Assembly (NCBI GenBank): GCA_029548715.1
Contig: JAKPMW010000114.1
Location: forward strand, 1-12,627
From: Spirochaetota bacterium
Lineage (GTDB): Bacteria > Spirochaetota > JAGLSM01 > JAKPMW01
Reading direction: 5' to 3'
Length of the DNA stretch: 12,627 bases
Shown: one piece after another, positions 1-5,776 of the stretch
Numbering within the stretch: position 1 is the stretch's first letter
Layout of the letters: each line of letters opens with the position of its first letter
Made by a program: the position numbers and the translations under genes
The notes under the pieces: generated by a model
Seen by the model: only the letters and a program-made list of their open reading frames with translations
The model's database searches: none
Told to the model about the DNA's origin: nothing

Positions 1-1607
1 TCGCGGCAGAGCTGGTACCCGAGGCGGCGGCAGCACTCGCAGGCAGCGGGATCATCGTCGAGTCAGCCGGCCCCTACCTCAATTTCCGCTTTGACCGCAA
101 AAAGGTCGCCGCCGGGATTGCAGCGCGGGCCATGTCGGGCACCCCGCTCGTCGATGATTGCGGCCGGGGGCGCACCCTCGTGATCGACTTTTCGTCACCC
201 AATATTGCAAAACCGTTTTCGATGGGCCACCTGCGTTCGACCTCGATCGGGAACGCCCTCTCGCGCATCTACGCAGCCCTGGGTTGGAAGGTGGTGCGGA
301 TCAACCACCTCGGCGACTGGGGAACCCAGTTTGGCAAACTGATTTGCGCGTTTCGCCTCTGGGGTGAGCGCGAGCGTCTCGAAAAGGAAGACATCGCCTA
401 CCTGATGGAGCTCTACATCCGCTTCAATGATGCGGCCAAGGCCGATCCGGCCCTCGACGATGCCGCCCGGGCCGCCTTCAAGGAACTCGAGGATGGTGGC
501 GCCGAGGCCCGCGAACTCTGGCAGGTCTTCAGAGACGCATCCCTGCGTGAATTCGAGCGCATCTACGGGATCCTCGATGTCTCGTTTGACAGCTTTGCCG
601 GAGAGAGTTTTTACAACGACAAGGTCGATGGCGCGGTCCGCACGATCATGGATGCGGGACTGGCCAGCACCAGCGAGGGCGCCCTTGTCGTCGAAATGGA
701 CGAAGGCTCAAAGGAACCGCCCTGCATGATCCGCAAGTCGGATGGGGCCACCACCTATGCGGCCCGCGATCTGGCCGCCCTCTTCTACCGCCAAAAGGAG
801 TACGCCTTCGACCGCCTGCTCTACGTAGTCGGCGCGCCGCAGTCCCTGCACTTCCGCCAGGTCTTTACCGTCCTGCGCAAGCTCGGGCTCGCGTGGCACG
901 AGCGCTGCCAGCACATCCCCTTCGGCCAGGTCCTGCTCGAGGGCGAGATGATGTCCACCCGCCGGGGCAATGTCATCTTCCTCGAAGACGTGATCAAGGA
1001 GGCCGAGTCCCGGGCGCTCGAAAAAATGCTTGCCAATGCCGTCTCTGACGACGAGTCCGGGTCCGAAGACAGCGCGCCCTCCGTTGACATCAGCCAGGCC
1101 ACGGATGAACAGCGTGCACGTGCCCGCATCCTCGCTGTTTCTTCCATTATCTTCTTCGACCTCAAAAACGGGCGCATCAAGGACGTCGACTTTTCCTGGG
1201 ACGAGATCCTCAACCCGCACGGCGAAACCGGGATCTACCTCCAGTACGCGCATGCCCGCATCCACGGGATCATGCGCAAGTTCGAGGACCGCACCGGACT
1301 CTCGATCGACGAGATCCGCCGGACGACACCCGTCATCACCGAGGACGCCTCCTGGCCCATCTTCGACGCCATCTCGCTTCTCCCCGACAAGGCCGCCTAC
1401 GCGGCAGAAAACAACGAGCCCCCGGTCATCGCCCGCTGGCTGCTTGACCTGGCCTCGGCTTTTTCGACCTACTACCGCGCCAACAAGGTGATCAACGAGG
1501 ACAACCCCGCCCTCTCGCGCGAGCGGATGGCCGTCGTCCTCTCGGTCCGCGAGGCCCTGGCCCAGGGGCTGCAACTGCTCGGGATCAGACCCTTGGACAG
1601 GATGTAA
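1..1607 (+). CDS. argS: Arginyl-tRNA synthetase, 5' end outside the window
   Basis: Cytoplasmic class I aminoacyl-tRNA synthetase that charges tRNA-Arg with arginine using ATP. The reading frame is open from base 3 with no start, so the N-terminus lies upstream. The residues AGPYLNF just before base 90 match the end of the ArgRS-specific N-terminal domain. The HIGH-like signature is KPFSMGHLRST (about 210-240), followed by NHLGDWGTQFGK. The KMSKS equivalent is MMSTRRGN (about 949-972). The anticodon-binding domain follows, with the typical DLKNGRIKDVDFSWD and the C-terminal LLGIRPLDRM. An acidic Ser/Asp-rich stretch (about 1045-1100) between the KMSKS loop and the anticodon domain looks like a small lineage-specific insertion. 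The stop is TAA at 1605-1607. No intrinsic terminator is visible after it, and 222 bases separate it from the next gene. Confidence 0.97.
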   Translation, partial: AAELVPEAAAALAGSGIIVESAGPYLNFRFDRKKVAAGIAARAMSGTPLVDDCGRGRTLVIDFSSPNIAKPFSMGHLRSTSIGNALSRIYAALGWKVVRINHLGDWGTQFGKLICAFRLWGERERLEKEDIAYLMELYIRFNDAAKADPALDDAARAAFKELEDGGAEARELWQVFRDASLREFERIYGILDVSFDSFAGESFYNDKVDGAVRTIMDAGLASTSEGALVVEMDEGSKEPPCMIRKSDGATTYAARDLAALFYRQKEYAFDRLLYVVGAPQSLHFRQVFTVLRKLGLAWHERCQHIPFGQVLLEGEMMSTRRGNVIFLEDVIKEAESRALEKMLANAVSDDESGSEDSAPSVDISQATDEQRARARILAVSSIIFFDLKNGRIKDVDFSWDEILNPHGETGIYLQYAHARIHGIMRKFEDRTGLSIDEIRRTTPVITEDASWPIFDAISLLPDKAAYAAENNEPPVIARWLLDLASAFSTYYRANKVINEDNPALSRERMAVVLSVREALAQGLQLLGIRPLDRM

Positions 1608-1814
1608 AAAAATTTGGGGAACAGCGTCCCGTCCGGCGCAGGCGTCATCCTCGTGTCAGGCTTCGCACCCCTCTCGGCCGCCCTCGGCCGGGTGGACTCG
1701 CGTCACCCTGCTTTTTCCCGCCAGGGTAATGATCTCCTGCCACATTTGCCATGCAGGGCAGTATTCTTTGAGCATCACCAACAAGGGCCGCAGTGCACCA
1801 GGCACCCGGCCGAA

Positions 1815-1819
1815 GGGAG
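1815..1819 (+). promoter_or_regulatory. Ribosome binding site deciding the radical SAM start
   Basis: GGGAG, within AAGGGAG at 1813-1819, lies 10 bases before ATG 1830. This favours 1830 over an in-frame open extension back to a TTG at 1614, whose translated sequence shows no domain-like character. The 1608-1829 gap otherwise holds GC-rich sequence with no feature I recognise. Confidence 0.6.
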
Positions 1820-1829
1820 TACCCAATTT

Positions 1830-2831
1830 ATGAGTGCAGGACGAACATTTTCACTGGCCATGCGCGGGCTGAAAAACTTTTTGACCGGCAAGCCCCTGAC
1901 CATATCCTTTGAAGTCACCTATCGCTGCAACGCCCGCTGCCACCACTGCCACCTGGGCGGCCCGATCCCCAACGAAAAGCAGGCCACTCCCGAGGAGTTT
2001 GGCCGCCTCTGCCGCAAGTTCAAGCCGGTTGTGGCCCAGGTCTCCGGCGGCGAGCCGACGCTGCGCCGTGATCTCGAAGACATCATCCGCGCCATGCGCC
2101 GCCCGGGCAAGCACCCCTTTATCGTGCTGACCACCAATGCCGCCACCCTGACCCGCGAACGCTACGAGAGCCTGCGCGCCGCCGGTGTGGACGAGTTCTC
2201 CATCTCGTTTGACTACCCGGACGAACGGCACGACACCTTCCGCGAGATCCCCGGCCTCTTCAAAAAAATCGAGGGTCTCCTCGCGAGCATTCAGGACATC
2301 AAGGAAAAGGGGATCACCCTGAGTTGTGTCGTGCATCGCCAGAATTTCCGCGAGCTGATCAAGATGGCCGAGTTCGCCAAAAAATGGGGTGTCGGGATGA
2401 ACTACAGCACCTACACCTGGATGCGCACCTCCAAAAAAGACGAGTTCATGATCACCCCGGAGGAGATGCCCGAGTTCAAACAAAAGATCGATGAACTCCT
2501 CGCCTGGAAGGAAGCCAACGGGACCGTCTTTACCGCCGAGTACAACTTCCGCAAGATGATCGAGTTTTTCGAGACGCAGGCCATCGGCGGTTGCCGCGCC
2601 GGCCAGCGCTTCATGATCATCGGACCGGACGGAAGCATGAGCCCCTGTGGACTGATCATCAAAAACTTTGCCACCCGCAAGGAGATGATCCGCGAGTTCT
2701 CCAAAAAGAACGACTGCACGGCCTGCTTTACCAGCATCCGCGCCAACAGCGAAAAGAACCCAAGCCGCCTGATCAAGGACAACCTGCACAAGGTTTTTGG
2801 ACGAAAAAAGAAAAAAGCCGCCCAGGCCTGA
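1830..2831 (+). CDS. Radical SAM protein with SPASM/twitch-like C-terminus
   Basis: Predicted cytoplasmic Fe-S enzyme of 333 residues that would cleave S-adenosylmethionine to a 5'-deoxyadenosyl radical; the substrate is unknown. The cluster motif is CNARCHHC (C33, C37, C40, i.e. CX3CX2C), followed by the SAM-contacting GGEPT at 73-77. After the TIM-barrel come four more cysteines, C255-X17-C273-X22-C296-X2-C299, with PDGSMSPCG around C273. This resembles a reduced SPASM or twitch domain holding an auxiliary cluster, as in the MoaA/NifB/PqqE superfamily (COG0535). The C-terminus is a basic tail containing RKKKK. No candidate precursor peptide or partner enzyme is adjacent, so peptide maturation is not supported by context. 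An alternative start is ATG 1860. A strong terminator follows, so the gene appears to be transcribed alone. Confidence 0.85.
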   Translation: MSAGRTFSLAMRGLKNFLTGKPLTISFEVTYRCNARCHHCHLGGPIPNEKQATPEEFGRLCRKFKPVVAQVSGGEPTLRRDLEDIIRAMRRPGKHPFIVLTTNAATLTRERYESLRAAGVDEFSISFDYPDERHDTFREIPGLFKKIEGLLASIQDIKEKGITLSCVVHRQNFRELIKMAEFAKKWGVGMNYSTYTWMRTSKKDEFMITPEEMPEFKQKIDELLAWKEANGTVFTAEYNFRKMIEFFETQAIGGCRAGQRFMIIGPDGSMSPCGLIIKNFATRKEMIREFSKKNDCTACFTSIRANSEKNPSRLIKDNLHKVFGRKKKKAAQA

Positions 2832-2856
2832 TCGCATGCACTACGGTGTGCAGCAC

Positions 2857-2886
2857 ACCGCCTCCCAAAACGGAGGCGGTTTTTTT
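2857..2886 (+). terminator. Rho-independent terminator of the radical SAM gene
   Basis: A perfect 9-bp stem, ACCGCCTCC (2857-2865) with GGAGGCGGT (2872-2880), has a 6-base loop CAAAAC and runs into seven T residues (2880-2886). It begins 25 bases after the stop codon. A second hairpin, GGTGTG-CAG-CACACC (2845-2859), overlaps the left arm by three bases. Confidence 0.92.
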
Positions 2887-2934
2887 GTGGCATACTGCTT
2901 GGGCACAATGACCGAAATCCCAGCCGCGTTGGGG

Positions 2935-3029
2935 CACGCCTCCTCCCCAGGGGAGGTTGGGCGCAGTCCCCGAGAGGGGGAGGGGGCAGCCCTGCATTAT
3001 TTCCACGGTTACTTTACGTGTAACACTCC
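2935..3029 (+). repeat. Intergenic repeat module A, copy 1
   Basis: Full-length copy of a repeat of about 95-115 bases. It contains three successive inverted repeats: CCTCCCC/GGGGAGG, then TCCCC-GAGA-GGGG with a GNRA-type tetraloop, then GTTAC/GTAAC in the final stretch. The core at 2958-2987 is identical to the core of copy 2 at 3884-3913. It lies between the radical SAM terminator and the 3' end of hicA. Confidence 0.8.
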
Positions 3030-3080
3030 CGGAGTATCGCCTCCCTCGGGTCTTACTCATATTCCCAGGATTGCATTGGA

Positions 3081-3305
3081 TCAGAGCATTTTGACATACT
3101 CTTCAGGAGGAAGATCGATCTCCCTCAAGATGGTACGGAGCAGCGGTCTGCTGATATCTCTGCTTCCATGATGCGGCAGAGTTGTGGTTCTTCCGTCCGG
3201 ATGACGGTAGAAAGCATGACTTCCCTTCTGCCGTACCTTTTCAAATCCGAGTGCAAACAGGAGTTTCTCAAATTCTGTCGCTGTGCAGAGGGGCAGCCCG
3301 CTCAC
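3081..3305 (-). CDS. hicA: HicA-family mRNA interferase toxin
   Basis: Small toxin of 74 residues with the HicA double-stranded-RNA-binding-like fold, expected to cleave mRNA or tmRNA in the cytoplasm until bound by HicB. Visible family features are the N-terminal helix EFEKLLFALGF, the catalytic-histidine motif VRQKGSHAFYRH (H30), the basic strand DGRTTTLPHH, and the C-terminal helix RPLLRTILREI followed by PPEEYVKML. It starts at GTG 3303-3305, which overlaps the hicB stop by four bases (GTGA), so translation is probably coupled. The order is antitoxin first, the reverse of E. coli hicAB but common elsewhere. The length is normal and the catalytic histidine is present, so it looks intact. 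No intrinsic terminator is visible after it. Confidence 0.9.
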   Translation of the reverse strand: MSGLPLCTATEFEKLLFALGFEKVRQKGSHAFYRHPDGRTTTLPHHGSRDISRPLLRTILREIDLPPEEYVKML

Positions 3306-3529
3306 ACTGCAACCCGGACCGTTTGCGTCCCGATAAATTCCGGGAGCGCCTTGCGTTCTTCCTCGGACATTTCTTCTATACAGAGTGCTATCACTTCGCG
3401 AAGATTGGCATTGAGTTCATCCAGCGTTTCGCCCTGGGTATGGGCTCCGGGAATCCCCGGAACAGTCCCGACATACAAACCTGTTTCGGGATCGCGTTCA
3501 ATAACCGCATTGACCAAGAGTTCGCTCAT
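3302..3529 (-). CDS. hicB: HicB-family antitoxin
   Basis: Antitoxin of 75 residues with the degenerate RNase H-like HicB fold, predicted to bind and block HicA. Typical elements are the N-terminal strand VNAVIERDPETGLYVGTVPGIPGAHTQGET and the helix TLDELNANLREVIALCIEEM. The protein ends soon after (QTVRVAV), so it lacks the C-terminal ribbon-helix-helix or HTH domain of longer HicB proteins. How it autoregulates is therefore not obvious. I chose ATG 3529 because GGAG sits at a normal distance upstream. ATG 3541 and an open extension to 3622 are less likely: the extension would run past the predicted promoter. The overlap with hicA implies a bicistronic mRNA. Confidence 0.9.
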   Translation of the reverse strand: MSELLVNAVIERDPETGLYVGTVPGIPGAHTQGETLDELNANLREVIALCIEEMSEEERKALPEFIGTQTVRVAV

Positions 3530-3559
3530 GACATTCTCCATGCTGGATGCTCTGGAAAG

Positions 3560-3588
3560 AGTATCCCTTTTTCCACGCTTGGAGTCAA
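3560..3588 (-). promoter_or_regulatory. Sigma-70-type promoter of hicBA
   Basis: Read on the minus strand: TTGACT (3588-3583), a 17-base spacer, then GATACT (3565-3560). Transcription would start near 3553, giving a leader of about 24 bases that includes the hicB GGAG. A 9-base palindrome ATACCGTAT (3590-3598) sits directly upstream of the -35 and could be an operator. Placement is by eye only. Confidence 0.55.
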
Positions 3589-3681
3589 TATACCGTATCG
3601 CCACGTCCCCGCAGGAATTCACACTCCACGCACGCCATCAACCGGGCGAACTGGCACATCGATATCTCGTTTTTATCATGG

Positions 3682-3735
3682 GTATCCGGGATAGACCCAC
3701 CAAATTTATGCTTAACCAATTCGTATCCCGGATAC
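3682..3735. repeat. 12-bp perfect inverted repeat
   Basis: GTATCCGGGATA (3682-3693) is the exact reverse complement of TATCCCGGATAC (3724-3735), separated by 30 AT-richer bases. The right arm and following bases (GGATACGCATAACAT) resemble GGATACCAATAACAT at about 11489-11503, so the arm seems to be part of the dispersed repeat set. Confidence 0.7.
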
Positions 3736-3778
3736 GCATAACATATCCATGATTTTTTGGTCAAGAATGCCCCTGTGC

Positions 3779-3831
3779 GCTGGATACAAGCGAAGTCCCG
3801 CGTATTGACGCGGGAGATGTATCCGTACCCC
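3779..3831 (+). repeat. Hairpin repeat module B, copy 1
   Basis: Outer stem GGATACA (3782-3788) with TGTATCC (3818-3824). Inner stem TCCCGCGT (3796-3803) with ACGCGGGA (3808-3815) around the loop ATTG, with an asymmetric internal loop of 7 versus 2 bases. A near-identical 54-base copy lies at 11567-11620. Confidence 0.85.
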
Positions 3832-3840
3832 AGCGGAGTG

Positions 3841-3954
3841 CACCTCCTCCCCCGCCACGTCCCCGCAGGGGAGAGGGGGAGGCTGGGCGCAGTCCCCGAG
3901 AGGGGGAGGGGGCGGCCCTGCATTATCCCCACGGTTACTTTGCGTGTAACACTC
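3841..3954 (+). repeat. Intergenic repeat module A, copy 2
   Basis: Longest copy of module A. The first hairpin keeps its CCTCCCCC/GGGGGAGG arms but has an enlarged loop carrying an inner CCCC/GGGG stem. Bases 3844-3875 are identical to 5158-5189 of copy 4. The core at 3884-3913 is identical to 2958-2987 of copy 1. Confidence 0.85.
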
Positions 3955-3993
3955 AAGCGAAGTCCCCATATAGGGGGGAGTATTCATGTCTGT

Positions 3994-4050
3994 ATTGCAA
4001 TACTCTGCGCGATACTACCCCTCCAACGGGGTCTTCGCCCGGAATCGCAT
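3994..4050 (+). repeat. Repeat module C, copy 1
   Basis: It shares the ordered elements GCAATA, ACCCCTCCAACGGGG, CTTCGCC and TCGCAT with 9258-9317, and parts with 11402-11460 and 11505-11538. CCCCTCCAACGGGG can form a short CCCC/GGGG hairpin. Confidence 0.6.
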
Positions 4051-4190
4051 ACCCAATCCATGTTATTTAAGATAAATCAGCCTCCGCAAGACGATCTGCG
4101 CCTATAAGTCCCCTCATTTTCAATTATTTTCACAATCCATGCAGTATTTGGAGGGGGTGCAAGCGTTTTATCAGGTAAAGGAGGCCCACT

Positions 4191-4250
4191 ATGGCCCACC
4201 TGCCCTGCCCCCATAATTCCATTCTTGTACGAGTGCTGACCCATGAATGA
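4191..4250 (+). CDS. 19-residue leader ORF coupled to rpn
   Basis: ATG 4191 is preceded by AAAGGAGG (4177-4184) at 6-base spacing, the strongest upstream Shine-Dalgarno in this part of the window. The ORF encodes MAHLPCPHNSILVRVLTHE and stops at TGA 4248-4250. It therefore overlaps the rpn ATG (4243-4245) by eight bases (ATGAATGA). The rpn start has no ribosome binding site of its own, so ribosomes finishing this leader are the likely source of rpn translation. Whether the peptide has its own role is unknown; coupling alone would explain it. I do not recognise the peptide. Confidence 0.6.
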   Translation: MAHLPCPHNSILVRVLTHE

Positions 4251-5145
4251 CCATGACAAGATCTTCAAGGAGATAGAGTCGATCAAAGAGAATGCCGCCG
4301 ATTTTATCCAGGGCACCTTCCCCAAGCATCTCGTCCAGCAGCTTGACCTGGACTCCCTCAAACTGGAGAAAACGAGCTATCTGGATGACACCCTCAAGGA
4401 GTCCTTCTCCGACCTGGTCTACTCATGCACGTACTCGGGCAAAACCGTTGTCACAATCACGCTCCTCTTTGAACACAAGAGTTACCCCGTGCGCCATCCC
4501 CACCTGCAACTCCTGCGCTACATGCTCCGAATATGGGACGCACAACCCAAAAAGCAGCGATACCTCCAACCCGTCATTCCTGTCATCTTCTATCACGGCC
4601 GCAAGCGATGGACGTACCGCAGTTTTGCACAATCTTTTGCCGGAGTTGATGTTCTCCTCGAGCGTTTTGTCCCCCACTTTGATTATCTCCTGACGGATCT
4701 CTCACAATACGATGCCCGTGCCATCCGCGAGACGCTCTTCAAGCGGGACGCCAACCGCATCCTGATGCAGCTCCTCAAATACGTCGGGGATGAGCGCCTG
4801 ATTGAGGAGCACTTCCAGGAAATCTTTGCCCCGGGTACAAGCTACTTCAGCAATCCCGAGGGCGAATCTTTTTTGATTTCAGTTTTGGTGTATATTTATC
4901 ATACAGTTGATCTTTCTCCGGGCAGCATCGTCCAGCGACTGTCGGAAATCTCACGCGAAGGAGGCCAGATCGCCATGACTACGGCTACGAGACTCCATGA
5001 AGAAGGAAAACGTCAGGGTATTCAAGAAGAGAGACGCATGAATGCCCAGCGGATGCTGGCCGATAACGTCCCGATACAGGCTATCGCAAAATACACCGGC
5101 TTGTCCATTGCTGAAATCGAGGCGCTGCGGGACGAACAGGGCTAA
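4243..5145 (+). CDS. rpn: Rpn-family PD-(D/E)XK nuclease (transposase_31 type)
   Basis: Protein of 300 residues of the recombination-promoting nuclease family (formerly putative transposase, PF04754). E. coli members cut DNA in a RecA-independent way and act as toxic anti-phage nucleases. The nuclease core is visible: D57 in SFSDLVY, then the E-x-K equivalent FEHKS (E77, K79), then HLQLLRYM (Q89), matching the usual D...ExK...Q order. The C-terminal part carries a charged helix (RLHEEGKRQGIQEERRMNAQRML) and a short HTH-like end (AIAKYTGLSIAEIEAL), both typical of the family. The length is normal. ATG 4243 is the first in-frame start after a TGA at 4237. It has no Shine-Dalgarno and overlaps the leader ORF. 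Repeats flank it on both sides. Confidence 0.88.
   Translation: MNDHDKIFKEIESIKENAADFIQGTFPKHLVQQLDLDSLKLEKTSYLDDTLKESFSDLVYSCTYSGKTVVTITLLFEHKSYPVRHPHLQLLRYMLRIWDAQPKKQRYLQPVIPVIFYHGRKRWTYRSFAQSFAGVDVLLERFVPHFDYLLTDLSQYDARAIRETLFKRDANRILMQLLKYVGDERLIEEHFQEIFAPGTSYFSNPEGESFLISVLVYIYHTVDLSPGSIVQRLSEISREGGQIAMTTATRLHEEGKRQGIQEERRMNAQRMLADNVPIQAIAKYTGLSIAEIEALRDEQG
4873..4902 (+). promoter_or_regulatory. Possible internal promoter within rpn
   Basis: TTGATT (4873-4878), an 18-base spacer and TATCAT (4897-4902) lie in a conspicuous AT-rich island inside an otherwise GC-rich gene, about 75 bases upstream of the internal start at 4975. The island could simply encode the local hydrophobic segment (FLISVLVYIYHTV), so this is tentative. 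Confidence 0.35.
4975..5145 (+). CDS. Candidate intragenic RpnS-type antitoxin
   Basis: In-frame ATG 4975 (Met245 of Rpn) follows AAGGAGG (4958-4964) by 10 bases. Translation from here gives a 56-residue product consisting only of the C-terminal charged helix and HTH-like end. In E. coli, separately translated Rpn C-terminal domains (RpnS) bind and block the toxic full-length protein. Here the product falls in the right region and its start is better than that of the full-length gene. The codons Glu-Gly-Gly could produce the AAGGAGG by chance, so expression is an inference. A second internal ATG at 5038 has a weaker upstream purine run. Confidence 0.5.
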   Translation: MTTATRLHEEGKRQGIQEERRMNAQRMLADNVPIQAIAKYTGLSIAEIEALRDEQG

Positions 5146-5155
5146 CGACAGGGAC

Positions 5156-5226
5156 GTCTCCTCCCCCGCCACGTCCCCGCAGGGGAGAGAGGGGGGGGGG
5201 AGGGGGCGGGGCTGCACCCATTGCAC
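5156..5226 (+). repeat. Intergenic repeat module A, partial copy 4
   Basis: The 5' half of module A directly follows the rpn stop. Bases 5158-5189 are identical to 3844-3875. A run of ten G (5191-5200) follows. The GTTAC/GTAAC end is missing. The CCCC/GGGG hairpins may help end rpn transcription, but no T-tract follows. Confidence 0.75.
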
Positions 5227-5421
5227 CGGAATGATGATCGTACCATCTGGGTCTTCATAATCCCACGAAATTCGGTTCTTGCCATCAATTCTGGATTCAC
5301 ACTATACTACTGGAAAGCACATTCAGAGGACTGGCGTGACATACAAAGAAATTCTGAAGTTGCTCCAAAAATGCTCTCAAGCATACTCCGCCAGGCACAA
5401 ATCGAAAAGGATGGCCATTGA
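5223..5421 (+). pseudogene. Probable decayed hicA toxin upstream of orphan hicB
   Basis: The reading frame open to TGA 5419-5421 ends in a stretch that reads like a HicA C-terminus (NSEVAPKMLSSILRQAQI, about 5350-5403). A different frame at about 5268-5300 reads KFGSCHQFW, which resembles the HicA GSHHxF catalytic motif with a changed residue. A third frame starts at GTG 5336 behind AGAGGA (5325-5330) and reads TYKEILKLLQK, like a HicA N-terminus, but soon stops. No single frame makes a complete HicA. The last frame overlaps the hicB ATG by one base, as an active pair might. I read this as a frameshifted or deleted hicA. The alternative is chance similarity in a non-coding spacer. Confidence 0.35.
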
Positions 5422-5636
5422 TGCGAACATATACAGTGATCATTGAAAAAACAGCCGACGGCTATTGCGCTTCAGTACCCACCTTGCCCGGATGCGTAGC
5501 CATGGCCAACACCAAGGCCGAGGTTGAGACCCTGGTGTACGAGGCAATCCGCTTCCATATCGAAGGCCTCATCGAAGAACACCTTCCCGTCCCAGAAGAG
5601 CACGAAACATTCATCGAAACCATGGTCATCGCGTAG
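5421..5636 (+). CDS. hicB: HicB-family antitoxin, apparently orphan
   Basis: Protein of 71 residues with the HicB fold: N-terminal strands YTVIIEKTADGYCASVPTLPGCVAMANT, then the helix TKAEVETLVYEAIRFHIEGLIEEHLPVPEE. It would neutralise a HicA toxin in the cytoplasm. It has no DNA-binding tail. I chose ATG 5421, preceded by AAGGA (5407-5411) at 9-base spacing; TTG 5418 is a possible but weaker start. The stop is TAG 5634-5636. No intact hicA adjoins it, only the relic upstream. It is clearly different in sequence from the hicB at 3302-3529, so it is not a recent duplicate. It might act as a stand-alone anti-toxin against incoming HicA proteins. Confidence 0.85.
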   Translation: MRTYTVIIEKTADGYCASVPTLPGCVAMANTKAEVETLVYEAIRFHIEGLIEEHLPVPEEHETFIETMVIA

Positions 5637-5685
5637 GCCCTGCGGATCACCATACAAACATAAAACAAGAGACCCCTTGCGGAAC

Positions 5686-5765
5686 CTCCCTGCCCCGCGC
5701 CATTGGCCGTCCTTGGCCTGCGCGGGACGTCCGCATCCGGCTCCCTGCCCCGCGCCATTGGCCGT
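5686..5765 (+). repeat. Repeat module D, copy 1, with 25-bp direct repeat
   Basis: A 25-base sequence at 5686-5710 recurs exactly at 5741-5765. Between them lies a GGCCGTCC-TTGGCCT segment and a GCGCGGG arm that pairs with CCCGCGC. The whole block aligns with 11666-11738. Confidence 0.75.
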
Positions 5766-5776
5766 TACCCTTCGGG

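Larger units (their letters stand above)
3589..4190. other. Gene-free 600-base gap rich in repeats
   Basis: No coding region on either strand here is supported. In order it holds: a 16-base match to module A (GCCACGTCCCCGCAGG, 3600-3615); an inverted repeat (3682-3735); hairpin module B (3779-3831); module A copy 2 (3841-3954); a degenerate module F (3958-3985); and module C (about 3994-4050). The last 140 bases, before the rpn leader ORF, are AT-rich and have no repeat I can name. Confidence 0.6.

Noticed and set aside
708..1574. Long open frame on the minus strand across argS
   Set aside because: It lies antisense to a clearly coding ArgRS and shows only the low-complexity composition expected of a shadow of GC-rich codons.
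1614..1829. N-terminal extension of the radical SAM protein from TTG 1614
   Set aside because: There is no ribosome binding site at 1614 and the sequence does not look like a domain; a good site precedes ATG 1830.
1851..2837. 328-residue open frame antisense to the radical SAM gene
   Set aside because: The plus-strand product has exact Fe-S and SAM motifs; the antisense product has none.
3168..3752. Plus-strand open frames over hicBA and its promoter
   Set aside because: They are antisense to recognisable HicA and HicB and contain no family features.
2935..3954. CRISPR array from module A spacing
   Set aside because: Copies are hundreds to thousands of bases apart, lack regular spacers, and no cas gene is present.
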